DNA from: Roseovarius sp. UBA6217
Lineage (GTDB): Bacteria > Pseudomonadota > Alphaproteobacteria > Rhodobacterales > Rhodobacteraceae
Direction: 5' to 3'
DNA: 64,000 nucleotides
NCBI GenBank assembly: GCA_002421985.1
Contig: DISF01000043.1
Span: 1 to 64,000, forward strand
Under the pieces are notes generated by a model. It saw nothing but the letters and a program-made list of their open reading frames with translations, was not told where the DNA came from and searched no databases. The position numbers and the translations under genes are program-made. Of this stretch, positions 8,961 to 17,122 are shown in pieces (position 1 is the stretch's first letter; every line of letters begins with the position of its first letter).

Positions 8961-9295
8961 AGGGCACGCGGGGCGCGGCGGGCGGCAGTCCGGTTGCGAT
9001 CTTCAAAAGCCCCTGCCGACAGATGCCGTTGGCCTTGGGCCATCAGGATCCGAGCCTCTCCATCGACGAGCCGGGGGCTTGCGGGCTTTTGCTGCCGGGC
9101 GATACCGGCGTGATCGTCCACAGCGTCGATTTCACCCCGCCCCCGACCGGCGCCGCGATTTGTCCCCGAGCGTGGCCCCGTAAAACACCGGGTTTGCGAC
9201 CGGCCCCGCCCGCATCCGAAATTTCTCTCGCCTCGGGGCGATTTTCCTCTTGCAGCCCGCGCCGTGGCTTTGTATCTCCCGCCTCACCCAAGGAC

Positions 9296-9370
9296 GCGGG
9301 CGTAGCTCAGGGGTAGAGCATTACCTTGCCAAGGTAAGGGTCGAGAGTTCGAATCTCTTCGCCCGCTCCA
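9296..9370 (+). tRNA. tRNA-Gly (anticodon GCC), CCA encoded
   Basis: Complete cloverleaf. The acceptor stem GCGGGCG pairs with CGCCCGC. The D arm GCTC-AGGGGTA-GAGC, anticodon arm TTACC-TTGCCAA-GGTAA with anticodon GCC at 9328-9330, and T arm GAGAG-TTCGAAT-CTCTT are all present. Discriminator U at 9367 and CCA at 9368-9370 are encoded. Confidence 0.97.
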
Positions 9371-9420
9371 ATTTACACTGGCCTTGTCGAATGATGGCGC
9401 AGTGAAACCGGGTGAACGAG

Positions 9421-9443
9421 AGGGCCGCAATCGCGGCCCTTTT
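9421..9443 (+). terminator. Rho-independent terminator of tRNA-Gly
   Basis: Perfect 8-bp stem AGGGCCGC (9421-9428) with GCGGCCCT (9433-9440), AATC loop, directly followed by a TTTT run and a further T-rich stretch. It is about 50 bp past the tRNA and before the convergent nnrS stop codon. Confidence 0.85.
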
Positions 9444-9487
9444 CGTTTGCGTGGCCCCTTGCGGGGCCATCCGGCAGACCTGACGGA

Positions 9488-10693
9488 TCAGATGCGCTTG
9501 GCCGCAGGCAGGCGCAGCAAGAGCGGGCCGTAGATCACCGCAAACCCGCCAAAACCCGCGATCCACCCCAGCCCCGCCACCATATGCAGCGGCCCGGACA
9601 GCGCAGGCCAGACCCCGGCCGCGACGCGTGCCAGCACCGCCACCACCAGCGCCAGATAGATCGCGACCGTGCCCGGCCCCGCCGTCAGCACCTGCCCGGT
9701 ATGGCCCAGCGTCGCCCGCGTCATCACCGCCAGCGTCATCAGCCCGATCGCGCCCGCCATCCACAGATGCTGCGCCCCCGCCATGCCAAACGTCCCCGGC
9801 ACAAGGATTTCCACCGCCAGCGCCAGCGCCCCCAGCGGAACAAAGCCATAGCCCGCGTGCAGCACCGTGACCAGCGGCTCGGCTCCTGTCCGGTGCCCCG
9901 CCCAGCGCGCCAGCCGAATCACGTGCAGCACGCCCGCCAGCGCCAGCGCCACGCCGGTCAGCACCGAAGACGGGACCGCAACCCAGAGCGCCAGCGCCAG
10001 AAGCAATGCCAGCAGCGCCACCTTGTCGAACCCCTGCATCGGCGGCGCGGGCAAGACCTTGCCGCGCCGTTTCACAAGCCAGTTGCGGGTGAAGGACGGC
10101 ACCACCCGCCCGCCGATCACCGCGATCATCATGACGCCTGCGCCAAGGCCCAGCCGCAGCCCGACCCCTTGCGCGGCGTAATCGCCCCGTGCTGCCTCCC
10201 AGTGGAACAGCGCGTTGCCGAGGATGAGCGCGCCCAGCATCGCCAGCACGATCAGGTTGCGCCAGTTCCGGCCCGCGATGATCTCGCGCGCGAGGGCGGC
10301 GGCAAAGACCACCGGAAAGGCCAGATCGACCACGGCGACCACACCCGCAGGCAACCCGCCCGAGACCGCGACCACCACGCGCCCGGCCAGCCACAGACAG
10401 GCCAGCCCGCCCAGCCGCCAGCCGACAATGGGCAGCCGCCCCGTCCAGTTCGGCACCGCCGTCAGCAGGAACCCCGCCACCACCGCGCCCAGATAGCCAA
10501 ACAGGAATTCATGCGCGTGCCAGCTTGCCGGATCAAACGCCGATGCCAGGCCCGCCCCCCCCGACAGCATCGCCAGCCACAGCCCCATCGCCAGCGCCGC
10601 CCAGACCGCCGCGCCGAAAAAGAACGGACGGAACCCGAAGCTCAGGATCGCCGGGCCGGTCCAGGCGCGCATCTTTTCCGAGGTTGTGCTCAT
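9488..10693 (-). CDS. nnrS: NnrS family heme-copper membrane protein
   Basis: Polytopic inner-membrane protein of the NnrS family, linked to nitric oxide and nitrosative stress in denitrifying proteobacteria; members carry heme and copper. 401 aa with about 12 hydrophobic segments. Family landmarks are FGFRPFF near residues 19-25, WHAHEFLFGY near 58-67 and FTRNWL, with conserved His and Arg facing the membrane. It is last in the minus-strand operon, 21 bp after ubiV, and the operon is divergent from nsrR. The placement supports a role in coping with NO during anaerobic respiration. Confidence 0.92.
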   Translation of the reverse strand: MSTTSEKMRAWTGPAILSFGFRPFFFGAAVWAALAMGLWLAMLSGGAGLASAFDPASWHAHEFLFGYLGAVVAGFLLTAVPNWTGRLPIVGWRLGGLACLWLAGRVVVAVSGGLPAGVVAVVDLAFPVVFAAALAREIIAGRNWRNLIVLAMLGALILGNALFHWEAARGDYAAQGVGLRLGLGAGVMMIAVIGGRVVPSFTRNWLVKRRGKVLPAPPMQGFDKVALLALLLALALWVAVPSSVLTGVALALAGVLHVIRLARWAGHRTGAEPLVTVLHAGYGFVPLGALALAVEILVPGTFGMAGAQHLWMAGAIGLMTLAVMTRATLGHTGQVLTAGPGTVAIYLALVVAVLARVAAGVWPALSGPLHMVAGLGWIAGFGGFAVIYGPLLLRLPAAKRI

Positions 10694-10714
10694 GATCGGT
10701 GTTCCTTTGCCCTC

Positions 10715-11629
10715 TCAGGCCGTCGCCGCCCGCGCGATCCGGCGATAGCCGGCCGTGCCATGATAGAATCCGTTGCTGAACTCCGTGCCCTCGCAGAGCG
10801 CGGCAAGGCGCGCATCGCCCTCGGTCACCGATGACAGCCGCCCCTCCAGCAGGTCGCGGAAAACCTCCGCCACCGCCACCATGTCCACCACCTGCGGCAT
10901 GAGCCGCAGATGGGTCACCCCGTCGGCCACAAGGCGGGGGGTTTCGGGCAGCAGATCGACATAGCTCTCGGATTGGGTCTGGATGCCGTTCACCCGCAGG
11001 ATCGGCGCATCGTCGCGGGTGCGCAGCGGCATCCCGTCGGGATCACTCTCGCAGACGAACTGGCAGTTATCCTTGGTCCGCCCATGGGCGCGGGCGTGGT
11101 AACAGCGCGCCGAGACGGCGAGCGACGCGCGCCCGAACACCTGCACCTCGACCCCCAGCCCCAGGTCGCGCGCCGCAGCGGCGGCAATGGCAATCGCCTC
11201 GCCCGGCAATTCGGCGGGCAGGCAGATATGGGTGGCCCCCTGCCCCGCCATCCAGGCAATCGTCGCCTCGTTATAGGCATTCATGAACGGGCCGATACGG
11301 TGCGGGCGGGACCCGCGCGCATAAAGCCCCGCCGCGTTGTTGATCTCGATCTCGGGCGCGTCCATCGCCGCCAGATCGGCGGTCGCCTTGCGCTCGCGCC
11401 TGAGCATCACCTCCGCGAGCGTCGAGACGATCACCCGCTTGCCCGCGCGTTCCAGCCGCGCGATGGTCTGCGGCAGGTCGGGTTCGTGAAAGGGCGCGCG
11501 CTTGGAGCAGATCACCTCGCCAAGATAGACCTCGTCCACCGGGGCCTCGTCGGCGATGCGGGCATAGAAATCGCGGCGCGTCTCGGCAGACCAGTGACAG
11601 GCGATCGGCCCCAGCGTCAGTTTCGTCAT
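10715..11629 (-). CDS. ubiV: UbiV, O2-independent ubiquinone hydroxylation (U32 family, 4Fe-4S)
   Basis: Partner of UbiU in the oxygen-independent hydroxylations of ubiquinone biosynthesis. 304 aa from the start at 11629, chosen because MTKLTLGPIACHW aligns with the usual UbiV N-terminus (MKxxLGPxxxxW); five more codons to 11644 are possible and would overlap ubiU. The four Cys expected to hold the 4Fe-4S cluster are C41, C176, C189 and C193 (CYHARAHGRTKDNCQFVC), matching the spacing I recall for E. coli UbiV. It lies between ubiU, 5 bp away, and nnrS. Confidence 0.93.
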   Translation of the reverse strand: MTKLTLGPIACHWSAETRRDFYARIADEAPVDEVYLGEVICSKRAPFHEPDLPQTIARLERAGKRVIVSTLAEVMLRRERKATADLAAMDAPEIEINNAAGLYARGSRPHRIGPFMNAYNEATIAWMAGQGATHICLPAELPGEAIAIAAAAARDLGLGVEVQVFGRASLAVSARCYHARAHGRTKDNCQFVCESDPDGMPLRTRDDAPILRVNGIQTQSESYVDLLPETPRLVADGVTHLRLMPQVVDMVAVAEVFRDLLEGRLSSVTEGDARLAALCEGTEFSNGFYHGTAGYRRIARAATA

Positions 11630-11634
11630 TGTAA

Positions 11635-12633
11635 TCACCGCCATTTCTTGGTCTCGAACGCGCCCTGCGTCTGTTTCTGCCCCTCGGTCAGCGCGACCAG
11701 ATCGGCGATATTGGCCTCGCGCCCCGCGCGGATATCATCGACCGCCTGCCGGAACGCCCGGACCACGCCCCGCACATAGGACTTCGACCGCTGCCGCCCC
11801 TCGATCTTGAAGGCATGAACGCCCGCCTCGATCAACTCGGGCAGCAGGCGCGACAGGTTGAGGCTCACCGGTTCCTCGAAGGCGTAATAGCCCTCGGGCC
11901 GGTGCGGCGCGGTGTAGCGGCCCTTGCAGATCGTGGGATAGCCCGCCTTCTCCTCCGGGCCGAAACAGTCGATGGTAAATCCCGCCAGCCGCGACGACAT
12001 CGAGCCATCGGCGTGGCGGGCATAGTCCACCTGCTCGGCGGGCGAACAGACACCATCCATATTGGTGGACTGGCCGGTGAGGTAATTCGTCAGGCTGCAC
12101 CGCCCCTCGACCATCAGGCCGTGATTGCCAAAGATGAAGGTCTCGATCTCGCAGGGAATCTCGCCCCGGATCTGGCGGATTTCGGGGATCGTCAGGATGC
12201 GCGGCAGCACCACGCGCTTCACCCCGAAGCTCTCGCAATAATAGCGGATCGCCTCGGGCGAGGAGGCGGCGGCCTGCACCGACAGGTGCAGGCGCATCTG
12301 CGGATGGGTGCGCGCGATGTAATCGGCCACCCCCATATCGGCCACGATAAAGGCATCGACCCCCAGCCGCGCGCCGGTATCGGCGGCGTGGCGCCACAGA
12401 TCCACCTTGCCCGCGGGCGGATAGGTGTTGAGCGCCAAGAGCACCTTGGTGGCGCGCGCATGGGCATAGGCCACCGCCTCGGCCAGCTCATCGGGGGTGA
12501 AATTCAGCCCCGGAAAATTGCGCGCATTGGTGGCATCCTGAAAGCCGCAATAAACGGCATCGGCCCCGGCATCGACGGCGGTGCGCAGGGCGGCGGGCGT
12601 GCCCGCAGGGCAGATCAGTTCGGCAAGGCTCAT
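11635..12633 (-). CDS. ubiU: UbiU, O2-independent ubiquinone hydroxylation (U32 family)
   Basis: U32-family protein that with UbiV adds ring hydroxyls to the ubiquinone precursor without oxygen. 332 aa. It starts MSLAELICPAGTP, contains AVYCGFQ, and has the U32 core EIETFIFGNHGLMVEGRC and PAEQ. Expected cluster ligands are C179, C196 (GVCSP) and C236 (TICKGRY). By alignment from memory with E. coli UbiU, the fourth ligand, seven residues before C179, is Gly172 here with His171 next to it. ATGA overlap with ubiT upstream indicates translational coupling. Confidence 0.93.
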   Translation of the reverse strand: MSLAELICPAGTPAALRTAVDAGADAVYCGFQDATNARNFPGLNFTPDELAEAVAYAHARATKVLLALNTYPPAGKVDLWRHAADTGARLGVDAFIVADMGVADYIARTHPQMRLHLSVQAAASSPEAIRYYCESFGVKRVVLPRILTIPEIRQIRGEIPCEIETFIFGNHGLMVEGRCSLTNYLTGQSTNMDGVCSPAEQVDYARHADGSMSSRLAGFTIDCFGPEEKAGYPTICKGRYTAPHRPEGYYAFEEPVSLNLSRLLPELIEAGVHAFKIEGRQRSKSYVRGVVRAFRQAVDDIRAGREANIADLVALTEGQKQTQGAFETKKWR

Positions 12634-13157
12634 GCGGTTTTCCGTTCGTAATCATGGCTATAGGCGCGCCGGAGCCGCGCAAGCACCGCCCGGCCCGGCA
12701 CCCCGAACATGGCGGCGGCTTCCTCGGCGATGGAGCCGTCAACATCATCAAGCGCGTTGCGCAGGCGCACCACCGCCTCGGTGTCGCCGCTTACCTCCAG
12801 ATCGCGCGAAAAGAACGCGGCATCGCCGTCTTCCTCGGAATCCATCAACTCCAGCAGCAGCAGGAACCGCCCCCGGATCACCGCCCCCGCGCGCGGCGCA
12901 GCATCGCGCGGCACGGCGCGAAAGATGAGCGCGGCAGGGTCGGGCCGCAGGTGCAGCGCAAAAGGCAGATCGACCGGGTCGATCAGGAAATCGGTGCGCT
13001 GATGCGGCCCCAGCCGCGCGAAAAGCTGCGGATGGCGCGCCGCGATCCGGCGCACCGTGCGCGACAGAAGCGGCTGAACCACGCCGCAGGCCAGCCGCGC
13101 AATCACGCCGCTGCCGGGCACTCGGATCGGGGGGGCGGTATCGGTGCCGGGGGTCAT
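12630..13157 (-). CDS. ubiT: UbiT, SCP2-domain accessory factor for anaerobic ubiquinone synthesis
   Basis: 175-aa SCP2 (sterol carrier) domain protein. UbiT binds isoprenoid quinone intermediates and is required together with UbiU and UbiV for ubiquinone synthesis under anoxia. The call rests on length, the SCP2-like middle (LPFALHLRPDPAALIFRAVP, then IRGRFLLLLELMDSEEDGDA) and its position directly before ubiU. It overlaps the upstream cyclo-ligase and the downstream ubiU by 4 bp each (ATGA), so the whole set is one translational unit. Confidence 0.9.
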   Translation of the reverse strand: MTPGTDTAPPIRVPGSGVIARLACGVVQPLLSRTVRRIAARHPQLFARLGPHQRTDFLIDPVDLPFALHLRPDPAALIFRAVPRDAAPRAGAVIRGRFLLLLELMDSEEDGDAAFFSRDLEVSGDTEAVVRLRNALDDVDGSIAEEAAAMFGVPGRAVLARLRRAYSHDYERKTA

Positions 13158-13840
13158 GGCGCTTGGGTCCTTTCTGCGGGCACGCCATCCTCGGTCACGA
13201 TCAGATCAAGCGGGATGTCATGCGGTTGCGGGTAGATCGTGGGGAGCTGCGCGGCGGTCAGCGCAATGCCAATGGCCAGCGGGCGCGGGGCGCACGCGGC
13301 CAGCGTGCGATCGAAATACCCCCCGCCCCAGCCCAGCCGATAGCAATCGGCACTCCACCCAAGGCAGGGGGCCAGCGTGATATCGGGGGCCAAGGCGTCG
13401 GCCTCGGGCGGCGGCACCGGGATATTCCAGTCGCCGCGCTGCATCTTTGTCTCTGGCGTCCAGCGGCGAAACACCAGCGGTGCGGCGCGCCTCTCGACCA
13501 CCGGAAGGGCGATGGTCACACCGGCGCGGTGCAGCGCCTTGAGCATGGCGCGCAGGTCCGGCTCGCCCTTGATCGGCCAATAACCCGCCAGCACCACACC
13601 CGGCCCGATGCCCCGCGCGTCGAGCACGCGCGACAGGTGTCGCCCGATCCGCGCGGATACCTCCGCCCGCCCGGCCTGCCCCAGCGCATCGCGCAATCCG
13701 GCCAGCCGCAACCGCTCTGCCCGGCGCCAGCGCGCCACGTCGCGCGCCTGAACCGGGTCGGTGCCCAAGGGGTCGAAATAGGCCGGGTCCACCTCGGCGG
13801 CCATGCAGGGCGGCGAGGCATATGTGCGGTGCCCGCTCAT
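13154..13840 (-). CDS. 5-formyltetrahydrofolate cyclo-ligase family protein
   Basis: Family of ATP-dependent enzymes that convert 5-formyl-THF to 5,10-methenyl-THF. 228 aa from the start at 13840; upstream codons to 13894 are open but unlike the family. Signatures are the basic RWRRAERLRL N-terminal helix, the GYWPIKGEPD loop, and the substrate/Mg motif LGWGGGYFDRTL. It heads the ubiTUV-nnrS operon and overlaps ubiT by ATGA. That is an unusual neighbour for this enzyme, which in many proteobacteria sits by zapA and 6S RNA. The length and motifs support a working enzyme; a specialised role in the operon is inference. Confidence 0.85.
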   Translation of the reverse strand: MSGHRTYASPPCMAAEVDPAYFDPLGTDPVQARDVARWRRAERLRLAGLRDALGQAGRAEVSARIGRHLSRVLDARGIGPGVVLAGYWPIKGEPDLRAMLKALHRAGVTIALPVVERRAAPLVFRRWTPETKMQRGDWNIPVPPPEADALAPDITLAPCLGWSADCYRLGWGGGYFDRTLAACAPRPLAIGIALTAAQLPTIYPQPHDIPLDLIVTEDGVPAERTQAP

Positions 13841-13957
13841 GGCCAGAGCCCGGCGGCGGCACGCCCCGCCCCGTGGCCCGCTGCGTGCCTGCACGGCGCT
13901 GCGGTGCTGCCCTCGACGGTCATGCCCGGCCCTTTCCCCTTGCGACTCATCCCACCG

Positions 13958-13973
13958 GAACGAAAAATCGTTC
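13958..13973. promoter_or_regulatory. Inverted repeat in the nsrR / ubiT operon divergent region
   Basis: Perfect palindrome GAACGA-AAAA-TCGTTC, 59 bp upstream of nsrR and 118 bp upstream of the divergent cyclo-ligase. The size and symmetry suit a dimeric regulator. It does not match LexA direct repeats or the FNR consensus TTGAT-N4-ATCAA. The binding protein is unknown. Confidence 0.4.
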
Positions 13974-13996
13974 GGTTTGCACGCTATTCCGTTTAT

Positions 13997-14015
13997 ATGC
14001 GCATTGCAAATACCA
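13997..14015. promoter_or_regulatory. Weak NsrR-like site upstream of nsrR
   Basis: ATGCGCATTGCAAATACCA loosely resembles the NsrR consensus of ATG-CATTT/AAAT-CAT half sites, and sits just upstream of nsrR next to a TATATG -10-like hexamer (13993-13999 region). Only about half of the symmetric positions pair, so autoregulation is a hypothesis. Confidence 0.3.
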
Positions 14016-14031
14016 GATCAGGATCGCGACC

Positions 14032-14445
14032 ATGCGCCTCACCTCCTTCACCGATTACGGGCTGCGCGTGCTGATGCGCCTGGCGGGCGCGCCCGACCGC
14101 GCCTTTACCACCGCCGCGCTTGCCGCCGAATTCCGCGTGTCGCGCAACCACCTGGCCAAGGTGGTCTCGGCCCTCGCCGCGGCGGGCATTCTGGATACAC
14201 GGCGCGGCGGCGGCGGCGGTGCGATGCTGGCGGTGCAGCCCGAGGATATCCGGCTGGGTGATGTGGTGGCGATGCTCGAGGCCGATCAGGCGCTGGTGGA
14301 ATGTTTCGCGAGTGGCGGCAATGCCTGCACCATGATGCCACAGTGCCGCCTCAAGACCCGGCTGGCGCAAGCCCAAGCCGCCTTTATCCGCGATCTCAAC
14401 CAAAGCACGCTCGCCGATTGCGTCTATCGCCCCGATCCCGCCTGA
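14032..14445 (+). CDS. nsrR: NsrR, nitric-oxide-sensing Rrf2-family repressor
   Basis: Fe-S transcription repressor that loses DNA binding when NO attacks its cluster. 137 aa starting MRLTSFTDYGLRVLMRLA, which is nearly the E. coli NsrR N-terminus. The winged helix has VSRNHLAKVV as recognition helix, and the three cluster Cys C91, C99 and C105 (ECFASGGNAC, then PQCRLK) have the NsrR-type layout rather than that of IscR. The ending (NQSTLADCVY) also matches NsrR. The start at 14032 was chosen over the longer open frame because it gives the conserved N-terminus. It is divergent from the cyclo-ligase-ubiTUV-nnrS operon, its likely target. Confidence 0.93.
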   Translation: MRLTSFTDYGLRVLMRLAGAPDRAFTTAALAAEFRVSRNHLAKVVSALAAAGILDTRRGGGGGAMLAVQPEDIRLGDVVAMLEADQALVECFASGGNACTMMPQCRLKTRLAQAQAAFIRDLNQSTLADCVYRPDPA

Positions 14446-14520
14446 GCGGGCACCCACGTTCCCCCCTTTCGCGCAGGCAGCGCCCGCAGTATAGAACCCG
14501 CAGCCAACAGCGGAGGCCCC

Positions 14521-15108
14521 ATGCGCAACGCCACCATCACCCGCAAGACCGCCGAGACCGATATCAGCGTCGACATCGCGCTGGACGGCACCGGCAGCTA
14601 TGACAACCGCACCGGCGTGGGGTTTTTCGATCACATGCTCGATCAACTGGCGCGCCATTCGCTGATCGACATGGTGGTGCGCTGCGCGGGCGATCTGCAT
14701 ATCGACGATCACCACACGGTCGAGGATGTGGGCATCGCGCTCGGTCAGGCGCTGGCGCAGGCGCTTGGCGACAAGCGCGGCATCCGCCGCTACGGGGCCT
14801 GCCTCTTGCCGATGGATGATGCTCTGGTGCGCGCCGCGCTCGATCTGTCGGGGCGGCCTTATCTGGTGTGGAACCTGGCCCTGCCCACCGACAAGATCGG
14901 CACGTTCGATTGCGAGCTGGTGCGCGAGTTCTTTCAGGCTTTCAGCACCCATGGCGGCATCACGCTCCATGTCGAGGCGCTGGCGGGGATCAACAGCCAC
15001 CATATCGCCGAGGCCGCGTTCAAGGCCGTGGCGCGCGCCCTGCGCGAGGCGGTGGAGCACGATCCGCGCAAATCCGATGCGATCCCCTCCACCAAGGGAA
15101 GCCTGTAA
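14521..15108 (+). CDS. hisB: Imidazoleglycerol-phosphate dehydratase
   Basis: Mn-dependent dehydration of imidazole glycerol phosphate to imidazole acetol phosphate, a middle step of histidine synthesis. 195 aa, the monofunctional form without a phosphatase domain. Both metal-site repeats are present: [14 protein letters not shown] with DDHHTVED, and [14 protein letters not shown] in the second half. First gene of the his set here, followed by hisH after 3 bp. The ribosome site is GCGGAGG just before the ATG. Confidence 0.97.
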   Translation: MRNATITRKTAETDISVDIALDGTGSYDNRTGVGFFDHMLDQLARHSLIDMVVRCAGDLHIDDHHTVEDVGIALGQALAQALGDKRGIRRYGACLLPMDDALVRAALDLSGRPYLVWNLALPTDKIGTFDCELVREFFQAFSTHGGITLHVEALAGINSHHIAEAAFKAVARALREAVEHDPRKSDAIPSTKGSL

Positions 15109-15111
15109 CCC

Positions 15112-15750
15112 ATGACCACCGTCATCGTCGATTACGAGAGCGGCAACCTGCACTCGGCCGAGAAGGCGTTTCAGCGCATGGCCACCGAGACCGGCGCAGG
15201 CGCGGTGATCGTGAGCGCCGATCCCGACACGATCGCCCGTGCGAGCCGCATCGTGCTTCCGGGCGACGGGGCCTTTCCCGCCTGCCGTGCCGCGCTTTTT
15301 GACCATCGCGGCGTCTATGAGGCCATCGAGGAGGCGGTGCGCCACCATGCCCGCCCGTTCCTTGGAATCTGCATCGGGATGCAGATGCTGGCCACGCGCG
15401 GGATGGAATACGAGGATACACCCGGTTTCGACTGGATCGCCGGCACGGTGGCGCATATCACCCCCGCTGATCCGGCGCTCAAGGTGCCGCATATGGGATG
15501 GAACGATCTGGTGATCGACCATGCCCACCCGGTGCTCGACGGGATTTCAACCGGCGATCACGCCTATTTCGTGCATTCCTATCATTTCGAGGTGGCCGAC
15601 CCCGCGCATCGCCTTGCGCATGTCGATTATGGCGGCGACATCACTGCGATTGTCGGGCGCGACACGGTGCTGGGCACCCAGTTCCACCCCGAGAAAAGCC
15701 AGGCCACCGGCCTGCGCCTCATCGCCAATTTCCTGGCGTGGCGGCCCTGA
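15112..15750 (+). CDS. hisH: Imidazole glycerol phosphate synthase, glutaminase subunit
   Basis: Class I glutamine amidotransferase that makes ammonia for HisF; together they form IGP and AICAR. 212 aa with VDYESGNLHS at the N-terminus, the oxyanion strand LPGDGAF, the nucleophile Cys87 in GICIGMQML, the HMGWN loop, and the His/Glu of the triad in GTQFHPEKSQ. It follows hisB by 3 bp. Downstream is an antisense pseudogene before hisA, so the otherwise compact his order is broken here. Confidence 0.97.
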   Translation: MTTVIVDYESGNLHSAEKAFQRMATETGAGAVIVSADPDTIARASRIVLPGDGAFPACRAALFDHRGVYEAIEEAVRHHARPFLGICIGMQMLATRGMEYEDTPGFDWIAGTVAHITPADPALKVPHMGWNDLVIDHAHPVLDGISTGDHAYFVHSYHFEVADPAHRLAHVDYGGDITAIVGRDTVLGTQFHPEKSQATGLRLIANFLAWRP

Positions 15751-15753
15751 CGG

Positions 15754-16048
15754 CTATTTCACCCGCTGCCAGGTGCCGTCATCGCGGCAGATGCCCAGCA
15801 CGCAGCCGCTGACCTTGAGCGTGTCGCCATTGAGTTGCAGCCTGGAATTACAGGTCTTGCCGCGATCCGGGCTGTAGACCTTGCCCTTGCAGGCCCCGCC
15901 GCCGGTGGGCACCGTCTCGGAGATGATGTTGCGCCCCGATAGTCTCGCTCGTGATCTCCTGACCGGCGGAATTGCAGGATTTGACCGGCTTGCCGCAGAT
16001 CGTGGTGCCGTGCGGACAAATCAAGCCTGACGTGGGGTCGCGTTGCAA
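15754..16048 (-). pseudogene. Decayed DUF2147-family secreted protein, frameshifted and truncated
   Basis: Read on the minus strand, two frames give parts of one DUF2147-like protein. The first is [11 protein letters not shown]...KPVKSCNSAGQEITSETIG. The second is RNIISETVPTGGG, then GKVYSPDRGKTCNSRLQL, then LKVSGCVLGICR and TWQRVK-stop. They join if one G is removed from the GGGG run (CCCC at 15934-15937 on the plus strand). The signal peptide is missing, because the 5' side runs into the hisA leader, and residues usually found between GLW and the CG motif seem deleted. Family members are small periplasmic proteins of unknown role. It fills most of the 352-bp gap between hisH and hisA. Confidence 0.7.
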
Positions 16049-16102
16049 ATCCCGCGCCGCCCCGGCATAAGCGCGCCACACAACCCCCGAAAGGCCTTGC
16101 CG

Positions 16103-16822
16103 ATGATCCTCTATCCCGCGATTGACCTCAAGGATGGCCGCGCCGTGCGCCTGTTGCGCGGCGATATGGAAAAGGCCACCGTCTTCAACGAAGACCCGGC
16201 GGCGCAGGCGGCAGAATTCGTGGCGGCGGGCTGCGAATGGCTGCACCTCGTCGATCTCAACGGGGCCTTCGCCGGGGCACCGGTCAATGCCGCCCCGGTC
16301 GAGGCGATCCTAGCCGCCACCCGCGTGCCCGCGCAGCTTGGCGGCGGCATCCGCGACATGGCCACCATCGAGGGCTGGCTTGCCAAGGGGCTGGCGCGCG
16401 TGATCCTTGGCACGGTGGCGGTGGAGAACCCGGCGCTGGTGCGCGAGGCGGCGCGCGCCTTTCCGGGGCAGGTGGCGGTGGGCATCGACGCGCGCGGCGG
16501 GCGCGTGGCCACCAAGGGCTGGGCCGAGGAGACGGATGTGAATGCCACCGATCTGGCGCGGTCCTTTGAGGATGCGGGCGTGGCGGCGATCATCTATACC
16601 GACATCAACCGCGACGGCGCCATGCAGGGCCCGAATGTCGAGGCCACGGCAGCGCTGGCGCGGGCGGTGGCGATCCCGGTCATCGCTTCGGGCGGCGTGT
16701 CGTCGCTCGAGGATCTCATCGCGCTGCGCGATACCGGCGTCATCGCGGGCGCGATCTCGGGTCGCGCGCTCTATGACGGCGCGCTTGACCTGCACGCGGC
16801 GCTTGCCGTGCTGGCAGGCTGA
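16103..16822 (+). CDS. hisA: Phosphoribosylformimino-5-aminoimidazole carboxamide ribotide isomerase
   Basis: TIM-barrel isomerase converting ProFAR to PRFAR in histidine synthesis. 239 aa from the start at 16103, with GAAAGG upstream as ribosome site. It starts [17 protein letters not shown], where the catalytic Asp is residue 8, and has the second-half repeat [17 protein letters not shown] with its Asp, plus phosphate-binding loops GGIRD and ASGGVSS. The frame is open 20 codons upstream into the pseudogene, but those residues do not match the family. A small membrane protein follows 8 bp later. Confidence 0.97.
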   Translation: MILYPAIDLKDGRAVRLLRGDMEKATVFNEDPAAQAAEFVAAGCEWLHLVDLNGAFAGAPVNAAPVEAILAATRVPAQLGGGIRDMATIEGWLAKGLARVILGTVAVENPALVREAARAFPGQVAVGIDARGGRVATKGWAEETDVNATDLARSFEDAGVAAIIYTDINRDGAMQGPNVEATAALARAVAIPVIASGGVSSLEDLIALRDTGVIAGAISGRALYDGALDLHAALAVLAG

Positions 16823-16830
16823 ACGCCGCG

Positions 16831-17118
16831 ATGCGCAGCGCCTTCAAATTCTGCGTCATCCTGATCGGCATTGGCCTCTTGCCCGTCTTTTCAGTAGCGA
16901 GCGCCGCGATGATCGCCAACGCCGCAGGCTGCACGCTTCATGAAGGATCGGTCAACCCCTGCGTGATCGCCGGTATCGACTGGGGCACCGCTCTCTACAT
17001 GATGGGGGTTCTCGGCTGGCTCATGCTCCTGTCGCTTCCGCTTGCCGCGATCGGCGGTATCGGCCTGATCGCGACTGCCCTGATCGCCGCAACCCGCTGG
17101 CTGCGTGCCCGCCGCTGA
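16831..17118 (+). CDS. Small two-segment membrane protein, unknown function
   Basis: 95 aa with an N-terminal hydrophobic stretch (residues 6-30, possible signal anchor), a short loop holding two Cys (AGCTLHEG and NPCVIAG, about ten residues apart and possibly disulfide-bonded in the periplasm), and a second long hydrophobic stretch (about 52-87) ending in basic residues RWLRARR. I do not recognise a named family. It starts 8 bp after hisA on the same strand, so is probably co-transcribed with it, and lies between hisA and hisF. Confidence 0.7.
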   Translation: MRSAFKFCVILIGIGLLPVFSVASAAMIANAAGCTLHEGSVNPCVIAGIDWGTALYMMGVLGWLMLLSLPLAAIGGIGLIATALIAATRWLRARR

Positions 17119-17122
17119 GCGA

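Noticed and set aside
9321..10394. Long minus-strand open frame ending RFELSTLTLAR
   Set aside because: Its C-terminal residues are the antisense translation of tRNA-Gly and the rest is out of frame with nnrS; this ending is a well-known spurious annotation.
13841..14031. 6S RNA or FNR box next to the cyclo-ligase gene
   Set aside because: The region is short and lacks the long closing stem of 6S RNA; no TTGAT-N4-ATCAA site was found.
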